Positions 17,660-26,319 of a stretch of DNA of 35,537 nt are shown here, in pieces (positions within the stretch are counted from its first letter, which is position 1; each line of letters begins with the position of its first letter). The notes under the pieces are model-generated. The model made no database searches. It worked only from the letters and a program-made list of their open reading frames with translations, and was not told where the DNA came from. This stretch comes from Granulicella sp. (GTDB lineage Bacteria > Acidobacteriota > Terriglobia > Terriglobales > Acidobacteriaceae), in the NCBI GenBank assembly GCA_027450185.1, contig DAIDKF010000002.1, positions 117,672 to 153,208 on the forward strand. Reading direction: 5' to 3'. Position numbers and translations under genes: made by a program.

Positions 17660-20431
17660 TTAAAGGCTATGTCCTAAGCCCATGCCGTGCTCGATGACTG
17701 GCGAGATTTCTGGCTGTGGCGGCTTGATGGATTGCTCCGGCTTTATCGCTGGCGTGTGGGCGCTTTCGTGAGATACGTCATGCCCTAATGCTTGCGGCAG
17801 CTTTGCGCGGTCATTGGTATAAATCTGCGCGTCCTCTGCGCCACGCGAGACGGCAACATAGGCCATGCGGCTGTTGAGCAGGTCTTTCGCGGCCAGCTCG
17901 GTATCGACGTGAATCAAGACGCGCTCGGCAGTCTGCCCCTGGCTGGAATGGCTCGTCACCGCATAACCGTGATCGAGATGCGGGTGTTCGCGGGGATCGA
18001 GTTGCACATTGCGGCCTCCGTCCATCTTCAAACGCATCTGTCCGCCCTCGATGGCTTCGACCGTTCCTAATTCGCGGTTGGCAATCTTCAAGTCGTTGGC
18101 TGGCGCGGTGAACTGGATGCGGTCGCCAACGGCGAAGCTGCGCGGTTCTTCCCGATACACGGACACGCCCTGCTGCCTGCGAGGATCATAGGTCAGCTCT
18201 GAACCATCGGCCCGCACCACGGTTAACAGGTTCTTGTCAGCGTCAACGCTCTTGACCCGCGCGTATTCCCCACGCTCCATGCCAGTCTCTTTCGATGCGC
18301 GAGCGTAGCGCACTACATCGTTGAACTCGTACCGCGTGGCCCATGTCCGCTCCGGCCCGGTGAGGTCTTGGCGCGGTACAAGCGCCTCGATGCGATGTTC
18401 GTCTTTGCTGACTGAGCCGCGCTCCTGCATCTCGGCACGGATGCGCTCATTGATCTCCACGCGGGAACGATTGTCGGGGGAGACGACCAGCGTGCCTTCT
18501 GGCGACTTCGCGTATTCCTTCGCTATGGCTGTAATGCGTTCCTCGCGTCCCGCAATCTCATGGACGCGGCCCTGCCGCTCCAAGCCTTGCACCGCTTCGC
18601 GCACCTCGCCCCGCGCAAGCTGCTCGACCACCTGTTTCAACTCCGGGTTTTTCTGGCGGACGATCTCTTCGAGCCTTACCGTTTTCATGCCCGCGTCCTG
18701 AAGCTGCGCGAAGGGACGCCCGGCCTCGATTGCCTCATGCTGTCTCCGGTCGCCCACCAGCAACACGCGGTCGTTCGGATGCAGGCGGTTCACAAACTCG
18801 TGCATCTGCTTGGTGGACGCAAGCGAGGATTCATCGAGCACATACAGGCGGCGTTCTCCGGTGTCCGGCTTTTCTCCACGCGCAAGATGTTTTTGCAGCG
18901 TGGATGTTTCCATGCCTGCATCGGCCAGCTTTTGCGCCGCGCGGGACGTGGGCGCGAAGCCTTCGACCTTGTACCCTTGTGCCTCCGCGCCTTCTCGGAT
19001 GGCGGCCAGCGTCGTTGTCTTGCCCACACCGGCGACGCCATCTATCCCGACAATCTTTTCGCGGGAAAGAAACACTTGGTCAACGGCTTGGCGCTGCGAG
19101 ACATTCAGCTCCGGGTAGCGGTCTTCCGTCGTAATCCGAATCTGCGGAGAAACGAGCATCGGGTCACTCACCCCGCGCTGATTGCCTTCCTGCATCCGTG
19201 TGATGATTTCGCGTTCCATGCGAAGCATCGCGGCAGTGGTGTACTGCTGCCCTGCGCCGCCATGAGCGACGGTGCGGAACTCACCTCGTGCGGCCCGCTG
19301 CTCGAACTCCTGCCGGACGTGGGCATACGTTGTTTCACCCATGCCGCGATTGAGCGCCGCTTCCAGAAGGTCGCGTCTATCCAGCACGGCGGAACGCTCG
19401 AAGAGATGATCGCGGGCATACGTAACGGCCTGTTGCGCGGCCACGGTGCTCCGATTCAGCGCGGGTTCGTGAACGTGGCGCTGTCCACGCTCCCGCGCCT
19501 CCGCCACAACCCGGTCGGCCTGATGTCCATACTGCGCGGCCAGATTCCGATGCCTCTCTAATACCTGTTCCGGCGATAGCAGTTCCTTGCTGTCCCGCGT
19601 TCGGTGTGCCGCAACCTGCGCGGCTCCCGCTCCGTCTATCCCCATCTCTCGGAGATGGTCTTTGATCTGCTCGCGACGTGGGCTGCTGGCCTCCAGATAC
19701 TCTTTCGTATAGCCCTTGATCTCCGGCTGTCCGTGCTTGCCGCGCTCCAGCTCATAGCCCAACCCCTGCAACCGCATCGAAAGCTTGGAGCGGTAAACGC
19801 TGGTGGCGTAGCGTTGCGAAGCAAATAACTCCTGCGGCTGCAAGGCGCGGGTTTGTCCGTTGTCGCGCTCGGTGACATTGAAGATCACGGCATGGGTGTG
19901 GAGCTGCGGCGCGGCGTAGCCGTCCACAGGCCGCGCGGTATCGTGCTCGAAGGTAGCCGCAACGAATTTGCCTGTCGTCTCTGGAGCATGGACATTGCCG
20001 ATGCGTGCCTGCGTGTACTTCTCCAACTCGATGAGCGCCACGCGGACACTTTCCCGATGCGCCTCTCGCACGCGCTCATCGCCGCCGACAAGTGCGGTGA
20101 GTGAAACAGACTTCGGCGCGGAGAACGTAGCATCCCAACCGGCGCGATGTTCTACACTCGTTACTTCCTTGCCGAATTTACCTTCATAGGTTTTGGAGGC
20201 TTGATGGCGAACGAGCTGCGCTTCTGTGGTTGGGTGCTGGCCTTCGGTCAATCTGGCAAAGTGCTCATTGCCAACCGGACCCGATAAGCCCCACTGCTCG
20301 GCCAGCCTGCCTTGCCACTCGCTATGCCCCTGCTGGTCGCGGCTCCAATAGTTCTGCCGCTCAGAGGCAAACTCCCGCTCATGGTACGTCCGTACCTGCG
20401 AGGCTGACAGCGGCTTGGAAATCGTCAGCAT
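17660..20431 (-). CDS. MobF-family conjugative relaxase/helicase (TraI/TrwC type)
   Basis: The product is 923 residues. The N-terminal TrwC relaxase domain has candidate nicking tyrosines Tyr16 and Tyr28 and the metal-binding histidines His163 (FEHDTAR), His178 and His180 (LHTHAV). The C-terminal half is a RecD-like helicase with Walker A GVAGVGKTTT (Lys471), Walker B VLDESSL, the motif LVGDRRQHEAIEAG, and a UvrD_C_2-like end (HGYAVTSHSSQGQTAERV, YVAVSRGAEDAQI). It nicks one strand at oriT, stays bound to the 5' end and unwinds the plasmid for transfer. It works with the coupling protein encoded at 21841-23826, although a cargo gene lies between them in the opposite direction. The ribosome-binding site is weak, but the relaxase domain normally begins with MLTI, so the start is good. 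The stop is within 130 bases of the truncated receptor. Confidence 0.95.
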   Translation of the reverse strand: MLTISKPLSASQVRTYHEREFASERQNYWSRDQQGHSEWQGRLAEQWGLSGPVGNEHFARLTEGQHPTTEAQLVRHQASKTYEGKFGKEVTSVEHRAGWDATFSAPKSVSLTALVGGDERVREAHRESVRVALIELEKYTQARIGNVHAPETTGKFVAATFEHDTARPVDGYAAPQLHTHAVIFNVTERDNGQTRALQPQELFASQRYATSVYRSKLSMRLQGLGYELERGKHGQPEIKGYTKEYLEASSPRREQIKDHLREMGIDGAGAAQVAAHRTRDSKELLSPEQVLERHRNLAAQYGHQADRVVAEARERGQRHVHEPALNRSTVAAQQAVTYARDHLFERSAVLDRRDLLEAALNRGMGETTYAHVRQEFEQRAARGEFRTVAHGGAGQQYTTAAMLRMEREIITRMQEGNQRGVSDPMLVSPQIRITTEDRYPELNVSQRQAVDQVFLSREKIVGIDGVAGVGKTTTLAAIREGAEAQGYKVEGFAPTSRAAQKLADAGMETSTLQKHLARGEKPDTGERRLYVLDESSLASTKQMHEFVNRLHPNDRVLLVGDRRQHEAIEAGRPFAQLQDAGMKTVRLEEIVRQKNPELKQVVEQLARGEVREAVQGLERQGRVHEIAGREERITAIAKEYAKSPEGTLVVSPDNRSRVEINERIRAEMQERGSVSKDEHRIEALVPRQDLTGPERTWATRYEFNDVVRYARASKETGMERGEYARVKSVDADKNLLTVVRADGSELTYDPRRQQGVSVYREEPRSFAVGDRIQFTAPANDLKIANRELGTVEAIEGGQMRLKMDGGRNVQLDPREHPHLDHGYAVTSHSSQGQTAERVLIHVDTELAAKDLLNSRMAYVAVSRGAEDAQIYTNDRAKLPQALGHDVSHESAHTPAIKPEQSIKPPQPEISPVIEHGMGLGHSL

Positions 20432-20518
20432 GGAGACATTTTAGACCTCGGGATAAACAAAAGACGCTTGAGAAGGCGACAGCGCCGAGTACCCGCTGTA
20501 CTTTGTTAGTCTTTCTCC

Positions 20519-21751
20519 ATGCGAACACTTGCCGTGACTCTGTTGACTCTTTGCGTATTGCAAATCAACATGCAGGCGCAAGCGCCAGAGAGTGATCTAA
20601 AAAACTTGTACGAGTCGCATCGTTGGTTTGCGCTTCGTAAGGCCGTGGCACATGCCCCAACAAATCTTTTTTACAAGGCTGCTGTGGAAGCCGCCTTTCA
20701 TCAGGATCGAGAGGCGGAGGTCGATTTAAGCAGCTACATCGCCTCGCACCCCACTTCGGACATGCTCTTGGAGGCACGGGAACTTCTCCTTGGCATGGAC
20801 TTCAGAAGTGCTCGTTATCAGGATGCTCTAGTTCAGGCTCAAGCAATTCTTTCTCTGAAACCTGACGCGCAGGACATTGCCAACTTCCTTCCCACGCTCA
20901 AAGTGCTTGCTCCATTTGTGCGCCAGACCGCAGCGTCGAGCCATGCGTCCACGATCCACCTCAAACTTCTCGATCAGAACCTGGTTCTGCCCGTAACGAT
21001 TGGAGGAACTATCGCAAACTATATTCTGGATAACGGATTTAGCCTTTCGGGAATGAGCGAATCGGAAGCGCACCGTTTGAATCTTCCCGTTCATACGGTG
21101 GACACGCAGATCGACACTATGAATGGAACGCACGTCAGTATTCGTATCGCCGTGGTTTCTGATCTTCTTCTTGGCGCTGTACACCTCAGAAATGTTGCGT
21201 TTTATGTCCTTCCCGATAGTCAGCCACCGTTCAATCAACTCGCTTCTGGACATCAAGGCATCCTCGGCCTTCAAGTCGTCCTTGCATTGGGGCACTTCGC
21301 ATGGCAACCTGCATCCAGCACCTTCAACATCTTTCCGGGCCATTCGGCACGACCTACGCTTGGGGCTAATCTTGCCTTCGACGGAACGAGTATCTTTACG
21401 CAGCTTATGTTTCGTGGACAGGCGGTGAATGTGAGTCTGGACACTGGGGCGCAGAACACAGTTCTCTATCCCACATTCGGCAAGCGGTTTCCTGAAATTC
21501 GGAATCAAAGCACGATAGAACAGCACCGAGTGACAGGTGTTGGAGGGTCTACTTCGATAAAATCCCTTGTCTTGTCCTCCCTGGAATTTCGTTTAGGCGG
21601 ACATGATGTGTCTCTCAAACCAGCTACCGTTTTGCTCGAACGCAACAACAGCACGAGCGATTGGTTTGAAGGGAATCTTGGAATGAATCTTCTGAATCAG
21701 GCCCATAGTGTAGACGTAGACTTTGGCTCTATGACACTCGTTCTCAAATGA
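20519..21751 (+). CDS. Secreted two-domain retropepsin-like aspartic protease
   Basis: The product is 410 residues with a signal peptide (about 1-20, MRTLAVTLLTLCVLQINMQAQA) and an alpha-helical N-terminal region of TPR-like character. Two aspartyl-protease-like lobes follow. The second has the catalytic triplet Asp308-Thr-Gly (VSLDTGAQNTVLYP). The first has the equivalent Asp171 in ILDNGFSLSGMS, with Asn instead of Thr/Ser. Retropepsin-like enzymes act as dimers, so the two lobes could pair within one chain, or the first lobe could be degenerate. The substrate is unknown. It is a single gene on the plus strand between the minus-strand relaxase and coupling genes, which normally lie side by side. 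It looks like chromosomal-type cargo. Confidence 0.8.
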   Translation: MRTLAVTLLTLCVLQINMQAQAPESDLKNLYESHRWFALRKAVAHAPTNLFYKAAVEAAFHQDREAEVDLSSYIASHPTSDMLLEARELLLGMDFRSARYQDALVQAQAILSLKPDAQDIANFLPTLKVLAPFVRQTAASSHASTIHLKLLDQNLVLPVTIGGTIANYILDNGFSLSGMSESEAHRLNLPVHTVDTQIDTMNGTHVSIRIAVVSDLLLGAVHLRNVAFYVLPDSQPPFNQLASGHQGILGLQVVLALGHFAWQPASSTFNIFPGHSARPTLGANLAFDGTSIFTQLMFRGQAVNVSLDTGAQNTVLYPTFGKRFPEIRNQSTIEQHRVTGVGGSTSIKSLVLSSLEFRLGGHDVSLKPATVLLERNNSTSDWFEGNLGMNLLNQAHSVDVDFGSMTLVLK

Positions 21752-21840
21752 ACCACGCGCTTTCCAGCGGCTCCCGAGGCAGCGTCGTGTATCTTTCCAA
21801 GTTTTCAAATATTCTCAAGTCCTGATAAACACAACTCTCG

Positions 21841-23826
21841 TCACTCGATCCCTTTGGACTCATCCCACACAAACGCTTCTTTGGGTTTATCGGTGGGCTT
21901 GTCGGCAGGCGCATCGAAAAGTGGGAGTGTAGCCTGGGCTGCTGCTGGTATCCTGGGTTGCTCTGTGCGAACTATCGGCATGGCCGGTGACGGCCTGGGC
22001 GCAATCTCCGGTAACTTGCGCTCGATAAACTCCAGTTGTCCTCCGCGCTTCTTTGCGAACTGAAAGTGAACCGGAACGACTTTATTTTCCTGCTTGATGA
22101 AACCGTGCAGCGGCTCCAGGCCGGAGATTTCCGAAGCCATGACAAGCGGCTTGGTCGCAATCTCCATTGCATACGATTTCCTGCTGCCGAGCAGCCTCAT
22201 GCTGCGCGATTCCTTCAGCCGCTCAACCTCGACCTCTCCGATAGCATCGGAAATCCACTTGGCCGCGCGTGGCTCGGTGGTCTTGAAAAACAGCTTGGTC
22301 GCGGGTTGCGAAAGCATAGCTTCGGCGTCCTGCCCGTAGCGTTTTTCAAGCTGGCTGCGTCCCTGAAAACCCACCACAACGGGATTGCCGTACTTGCGAT
22401 TTTCCGTGACGGCAGTGTGGAGTTGCGGCAGTTTGTTGAGGCTCGCCAGCTCGTCCAGCACAAACCATACCGGCTTCGCCGTGTGGTCTTCGCAGTACCC
22501 CATCATGCGCAGGATGAATAAATCGAGCCACACGGAATGCAGAGGCAAAATCTTCGCACGATAAGCCGGAGTGGAAGTCAGAAACACCCATCGCTTCCGG
22601 TTGGTGTACCACTCCGCCGTCGCAAATGTCGGCCTCGTATGCTCCCATTCCGGCAACAGTTCTAAGCTATCGGCCACCATGTTTAAGCTCGCCAGCACAC
22701 CGGCCCGCTGCGCCGGTGCTCCCGCATCGAGCAGCGCGGCCAGCGGCGTTCCTTTCACCGCAAACTCGATCCGCGACGGCTCGGCCATCATGCTCAGAAT
22801 GTCCCTCGGCTGCGGCTGCCGCTTGAGCAGATGGGCCAGTATCCGGCGCGGCCCATCGGTAAAAAACTCCTTTTCGTACTCTTTTTCCGGCAGGAACGCG
22901 GCGGTAATCGTCGCCGCTGTTTCGTCGCGGTCGATCTCGTTGCCAAGACTCCAATACGGGCATCTCTGATCCAGCGGATTGAGAATCAAATCACCACGTG
23001 CGGGCGAGTAAAACTCGCTTACAAAATCCATCGCTGGGTCATAAACGATGGCGCTCTCTCCGCGCTCCCGCACCTGCCGGAGAAGCTGCCGGATGGCGTT
23101 GGACTTCCCGCTGCCAGTGTCACCCATCATCAGCATGTGGCTGGCTTCAAGGCGCTTTGGCACCCGGTAGCTTGGCCCGACTGGAAGCCATCGCAAAAAG
23201 CGATTCTCGAAGTGCAGACGGAAACGGATGCCGTCTGTTTTAGCGCCGCGCCACCGCAAAGCCGATGCCAGCTCCGGGCCTTTGGTTCTGCGTCCGTGAC
23301 GTTCTTCCTGCTGCCGACTCCGGGCAAAACCTTGCTTCATCCAAAGCCGGAGCACATAGAGCAGCATCAGCACGGCAAGGCTGTTGAGCATGGGACGACC
23401 AAATAACCACCACACGCTCACCCCGTCATAAACGTAGTCGCGCAATCCTTTGGCGAGACTGTCTGCGGGCACTTTCTCCGGGGCGCTGTAAGCCACCCCG
23501 CGCCATCCCTCCGCGATGGCTTTGGGCGAGAGACCGACCGGCAGTTTCCTGTCCGGGCCTTTCACTACATCCTCGGCGGAAGCGGGAACCGGCTTCCGCT
23601 TGGGAGCCGTCTTCATTACCCACCGGATCGTCATTTCGCTGTGCGGCATCCCGGCCCCTACGGAACTGGCGGCATAGGTCGGAAGGTAGACCGTCTGGAG
23701 CGGTTCGAGCGTCCAGTAGAGCCATAGCGAAGCCGGGAAGATGAGGACAAGCGGGCCGAGGGCAAGCCAGAACAGGAACCAGAACAGCCGTCCCGTCCGG
23801 CTTGGGAAACGCATCGGGCGACTCAC
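21841..23826 (-). CDS. VirD4/TraD-type conjugative coupling ATPase
   Basis: The product is 661 residues. Two N-terminal transmembrane segments (about 13-35, FWFLFWLALGPLVLIFPA; and about 146-163, LNSLAVLMLLYVLRLWM) are followed by the cytoplasmic ATPase with Walker A GDTGSGKSN (Lys241) and Walker B VWFVLDELASL (Asp458-Glu459). TraG/TrwB-like motifs such as GFQGRSQLEKRYG and KLFFKTTEPRAAKWISDAIG are present. It pumps the relaxase-DNA complex into the type IV secretion channel; no channel (trb/vir) genes are in the window. Its start overlaps the upstream small gene by four bases (ATGA), showing translational coupling. The C-terminal 50 residues are proline-rich and probably flexible. Confidence 0.94.
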   Translation of the reverse strand: MSRPMRFPSRTGRLFWFLFWLALGPLVLIFPASLWLYWTLEPLQTVYLPTYAASSVGAGMPHSEMTIRWVMKTAPKRKPVPASAEDVVKGPDRKLPVGLSPKAIAEGWRGVAYSAPEKVPADSLAKGLRDYVYDGVSVWWLFGRPMLNSLAVLMLLYVLRLWMKQGFARSRQQEERHGRRTKGPELASALRWRGAKTDGIRFRLHFENRFLRWLPVGPSYRVPKRLEASHMLMMGDTGSGKSNAIRQLLRQVRERGESAIVYDPAMDFVSEFYSPARGDLILNPLDQRCPYWSLGNEIDRDETAATITAAFLPEKEYEKEFFTDGPRRILAHLLKRQPQPRDILSMMAEPSRIEFAVKGTPLAALLDAGAPAQRAGVLASLNMVADSLELLPEWEHTRPTFATAEWYTNRKRWVFLTSTPAYRAKILPLHSVWLDLFILRMMGYCEDHTAKPVWFVLDELASLNKLPQLHTAVTENRKYGNPVVVGFQGRSQLEKRYGQDAEAMLSQPATKLFFKTTEPRAAKWISDAIGEVEVERLKESRSMRLLGSRKSYAMEIATKPLVMASEISGLEPLHGFIKQENKVVPVHFQFAKKRGGQLEFIERKLPEIAPRPSPAMPIVRTEQPRIPAAAQATLPLFDAPADKPTDKPKEAFVWDESKGIE

Positions 23827-24248
23827 TGCTTGCCCCCGTCCTGTCCCTCCTGGGACAAAAACTCTGCGAGCAATTTGCGGGCGTCGGCCAGCTTCCGCGC
23901 GTTGGCCTGGTCACGGATTTTCAGTACGGAATCGGGTAGCAGATTCTTGCCTTCGGCGTTGGCCTGGGCGGTCGCGTGAAAGAGATTCAGAAGCATGTAT
24001 CGCAGCGCCGAAACCTCGGCCAGTACCAACTCGGTAGGGTCTGCCGGACGTTGCCGCGCGGCTTTCAGGGCCAGCTCGCGCAGCCACTCGGCTACGGTTT
24101 TCCCCGCGCCTTCGGCGGCGGTTTCTACCTCGGCCAGTTCTTCCGGCGTTACTCTGGTTGCAATGGTTTTGGCACGGAGAACCGGACGCGCTTCGACACT
24201 CGGAGAGGCCGGAGACTGCAACGGAGCCGGGATGCGGGGAGTGCTCAT
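23823..24248 (-). CDS. Small relaxosome-type protein (MobC/RHH-like)
   Basis: The product is 141 residues. A proline-rich N-terminus is followed by KTIATRVTPEELAEVETAAEGAGKTVAEWLRELALKAA (two stretches), a pattern of strand plus two helices typical of ribbon-helix-helix proteins that bind oriT in plasmids of the MobC/TraY type. A helical C-terminus follows. It would bind oriT-proximal DNA and help the relaxase. An upstream ATG at 24278 is in frame, but 24248 gives the natural start. The gene overlaps the coupling gene by ATGA, and its 5' side faces the repeat-rich leader at 24249-24947. The family call is from pattern only. Confidence 0.65.
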   Translation of the reverse strand: MSTPRIPAPLQSPASPSVEARPVLRAKTIATRVTPEELAEVETAAEGAGKTVAEWLRELALKAARQRPADPTELVLAEVSALRYMLLNLFHATAQANAEGKNLLPDSVLKIRDQANARKLADARKLLAEFLSQEGQDGGKQ

Positions 24249-24365
24249 AGGGAAACCCGCCTCGAAAACAGCTTGCACCCTGCGATTTTCGCCGTCAAGG
24301 GCCGGGATGCTCGAAGCCCTTGCCTATCAATGCGTTTACACGTTGGGCGCTGTAAGGTGCTCTGC

Positions 24366-24385
24366 GCGTTTACGCGCGTAAACGC
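24366..24385. repeat. 20-base perfect palindrome GCGTTTACGCGCGTAAACGC
   Basis: GCGTTTAC (24366-24373) and GTAAACGC (24378-24385) flank GCGC. The right arm plus ATTG pairs with CAATGCGTTTAC at 24328-24339 to form a second, 12-base inverted repeat. Possible binding site for a mob-region regulator. Confidence 0.6.
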
Positions 24386-24806
24386 ATTGTCGCCACGCCG
24401 GATACACGCATTACCAAACTGCTGATTCAAAGTGCGTTCACGTCGCCCGCCTAACATTTCAAGCCGGTTTACCGGCAGCATCCCATTTGGGGGTGACGTG
24501 TCACCTTCCAGCCGGTGCGTAGCACCGTTTCTTTTACACATCGCCGTACTGAAGGGACAAATCCTTCCAGTACCGCTGCATGAACGGTCCCTAAAGTGGC
24601 GCTCCTTTTTCCAATCGTATAGCAATACTGCGCTGAGGCTGATTGGCGATCATCGCCGTGTCTGTAATGACATCGCCTTGGATACTACCGGAACCCTCTG
24701 GATTTCTGGGTCAAAATTATGGGACGTGAACCGGCCTATGGTGAAGACGGCTGAAGTTCGCCTGCATTGCGCCGATACAACCATCAAGTAAACGCGCTAA
24801 TCGCAG

Positions 24807-24851
24807 CGTTCGGCAGCCCGTTACGCTAGTACCGCATCGTGCTGCCGAACG
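24807..24851. repeat. 11-base inverted repeat with 23-base spacer
   Basis: CGTTCGGCAGC (24807-24817) and GCTGCCGAACG (24841-24851) are perfect reverse complements separated by 23 bases. No T-tract follows, so this is not an obvious terminator. It may be the inverted repeat beside the oriT nick or a regulator site. Confidence 0.55.
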
Positions 24852-24868
24852 GTTGCATAAATTTATAC

Positions 24869-24896
24869 TTGATAAGCCGATTATTGGTGCTAGGAT
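24869..24896 (+). promoter_or_regulatory. Putative sigma-70 promoter of the protease pair
   Basis: TTGATA (24869-24874) and TAGGAT (24891-24896) are separated by 16 bases and lie about 70 bases before the start of the small ORF that precedes the protease gene. No other gene here needs a rightward promoter. Confidence 0.4.
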
Positions 24897-24965
24897 TGCA
24901 GACATTTGTAAACTGTAACGGATGCTTGCATGGCTGCACATTTGAATATGGAGCGACGAACGAGC

Positions 24966-25163
24966 ATGAAACAGGCGACAGCGAAGCGTTCTGCGGGAGA
25001 GATTGATGCACTCTTTCGCTCTCTCAATTTGGAGACTGAGGACCAGCGCAGCGCGATGCGGTTTGAACAGTTTATTGCTGAAGAGCCGCATCCCATTCAT
25101 GTTGTCGTGACCGACAGCACATCCACACAAGTGACTGCGACGGAGAACGAACGCATTGCCTAG
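24966..25163 (+). CDS. Small acidic protein coupled to the ClpP-class protease
   Basis: The product is 65 residues from ATG 24966 (MKQATAKRSAGEIDALFR...), with a GGAG about 12 bases upstream. In-frame ATGs at 24948 and 24930 give 71 and 77 residues. I see no known domain. The N-terminal half is basic and the C-terminal half (SLNLETEDQRSAMRFEQFIAEE, then a Thr/Val-rich end) is acidic. Its stop overlaps the TTG start of the protease gene by 8 bases, so the two are probably translationally coupled and the product could be a cofactor or substrate. It could instead be a leader peptide. Function unknown. Confidence 0.55.
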   Translation: MKQATAKRSAGEIDALFRSLNLETEDQRSAMRFEQFIAEEPHPIHVVVTDSTSTQVTATENERIA

Positions 25164-26151
25164 TTTGACGGAGATTCTGAGCGAGACAGCGGCCGTAGGT
25201 AGTGGGTTCGATGTCATCCGACGTAAGTACATCAAGGCGCTCAGTGATCTGACCGGGCGCAATGTGATTGCCTATTATTCGGGTTGGCTTCAGAAGCCGC
25301 CTATCAAAGACCTCCAGCCTCTTGTCTCCGTCAACGACAACGATAAAAACGGGTTCATGGCTACGATTCACCAGCTTGATCGTAGTCAGGGCTTGGACCT
25401 CGTTTTGCATACCCCCGGTGGTGATCTTGCTGCCACGGAATCGCTAGTCGATTATTTGCGGCAGATGTTCGGGACAGACATTCGAGCATTTGTTCCGCAG
25501 TTGGCCATGTCGGCTGGCACAATGATTGCACTTGCCTGTAAGGAAATCGTGATGGGGCGGCACTCGAATCTTGGGCCGATTGACCCGCAGATTGGTCCGT
25601 TCCCCGCACACGGCATCTTGGAAGAATTTAAGAGAGCGCAGGATGCCATTGCTTCCGCGAAAACGCCAGCGGAGCAGGCATCGCGGATTGCGACGTGGCA
25701 ACCAATCATCGCAAAGTATTCTCCTTCGCTGATTGGCGAGTGTTCTAACGCCGTTGATTGGTCTTCGAGCATCGTTACAGAATGGCTGAAAACAGGGATG
25801 TTCGCAGGTGACGCCGATGCGGATACAAAGGCCAGCCGCATAGTTGCGGAACTGAGTAGCCATGAGCAGACAAAAACTCATGCACGCCACATTCATCTTG
25901 AGCGGTTGCAGGAGTTAGGTGTCAAGGTAACGCGCCTGGAGGACGATCAGGCTTTACAGGATGCCGTGCTGACAGTGCATCATGCGTGTGTCAATACGCT
26001 GATGAGAACGCCTGCCGTGAAGATCATCGAAAATCAGAAGTCCGTCGGCTTCATAGTGCAGGCAGTTTTCCAAGTACAACCCCCGAACGGTATGCAGCCA
26101 TCAGCCGGGACATCTGACGGTATTCCAGAAACGCAACCTGCAAATTCCTGA
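25156..26151 (+). CDS. ClpP-class serine protease, SDH_sah/SppA-like
   Basis: The product is 331 residues with a ClpP/crotonase-like fold. The motif HTPGGDLAATESLVDYLR (from His85) forms the oxyanion loop, and Ser119 in QLAMSAGTMIAL is the likely nucleophile. CKEIVMGRHSNLGPIDPQIG follows, as in Ser-dependent SppA/SDH_sah members (Pfam SDH_sah, once named serine dehydrogenase proteinase). It has no signal peptide, so it is probably cytosolic or peripheral. It starts with TTG at 25156, with GGAG at 25142-25145, overlapping the preceding small ORF by 8 bases. It ends at a strong terminator, so it is transcribed separately from the Type III restriction genes. The target is unknown. Its position among defence genes suggests a role in defence, which is inference. 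Confidence 0.8.
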   Translation: MPSLTEILSETAAVGSGFDVIRRKYIKALSDLTGRNVIAYYSGWLQKPPIKDLQPLVSVNDNDKNGFMATIHQLDRSQGLDLVLHTPGGDLAATESLVDYLRQMFGTDIRAFVPQLAMSAGTMIALACKEIVMGRHSNLGPIDPQIGPFPAHGILEEFKRAQDAIASAKTPAEQASRIATWQPIIAKYSPSLIGECSNAVDWSSSIVTEWLKTGMFAGDADADTKASRIVAELSSHEQTKTHARHIHLERLQELGVKVTRLEDDQALQDAVLTVHHACVNTLMRTPAVKIIENQKSVGFIVQAVFQVQPPNGMQPSAGTSDGIPETQPANS

Positions 26152-26180
26152 TCTGAACGCACCGGAAGATTCCAGAATCA

Positions 26181-26216
26181 TCAAAGCGCGGCCACACAGC
26201 CGCGCTTTGATTTTTT
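26181..26216 (+). terminator. Strong Rho-independent terminator
   Basis: A perfect 12-base stem (26181-26192 with 26199-26210) with a 6-base loop CACACA is followed by six T residues (26211-26216). It ends the protease transcript 30 bases after its stop and isolates it from the mod gene. Confidence 0.93.
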
Positions 26217-26319
26217 GGCGTCGCGTGAGATCCCATGCAGACCAGCGCCAGCGCGAATTAGAATCCTGATTGACCAACTTTTTCAGCGCAGACAACACAA
26301 AAGACGGAGCAGGGGCACG

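Larger units (their letters stand above)
24249..24965. other. Repeat-rich non-coding leader, oriT/promoter candidate
   Basis: About 700 bases lack a convincing gene. They contain clustered copies of GCGTTTAC/GTAAACGC (24332-24339, 24366-24373, 24378-24385, 24788-24795), a long inverted repeat (24328-24339 with 24378-24389), a 20-base palindrome (24366-24385), a small palindrome at 24645-24657 and an 11-base inverted repeat at 24807-24851. This is the usual layout of a transfer origin or an auto-regulated mob promoter beside the relaxosome gene. The nick site cannot be named from sequence. Confidence 0.45.

Noticed and set aside
18560-19561. 333-residue plus-strand frame across the relaxase
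   Set aside because: It is antisense to the helicase motifs of the MobF relaxase and has no recognisable domain.
21752-21840. Terminator between the aspartic protease and the coupling gene
   Set aside because: No inverted repeat with T-tract is visible in the 89-base gap.
24245-24625. 126-residue minus-strand frame upstream of the relaxosome-like gene
   Set aside because: Composition is Arg/Cys/Thr-rich with no domain, and it covers the palindromes of the leader. It is more likely non-coding.
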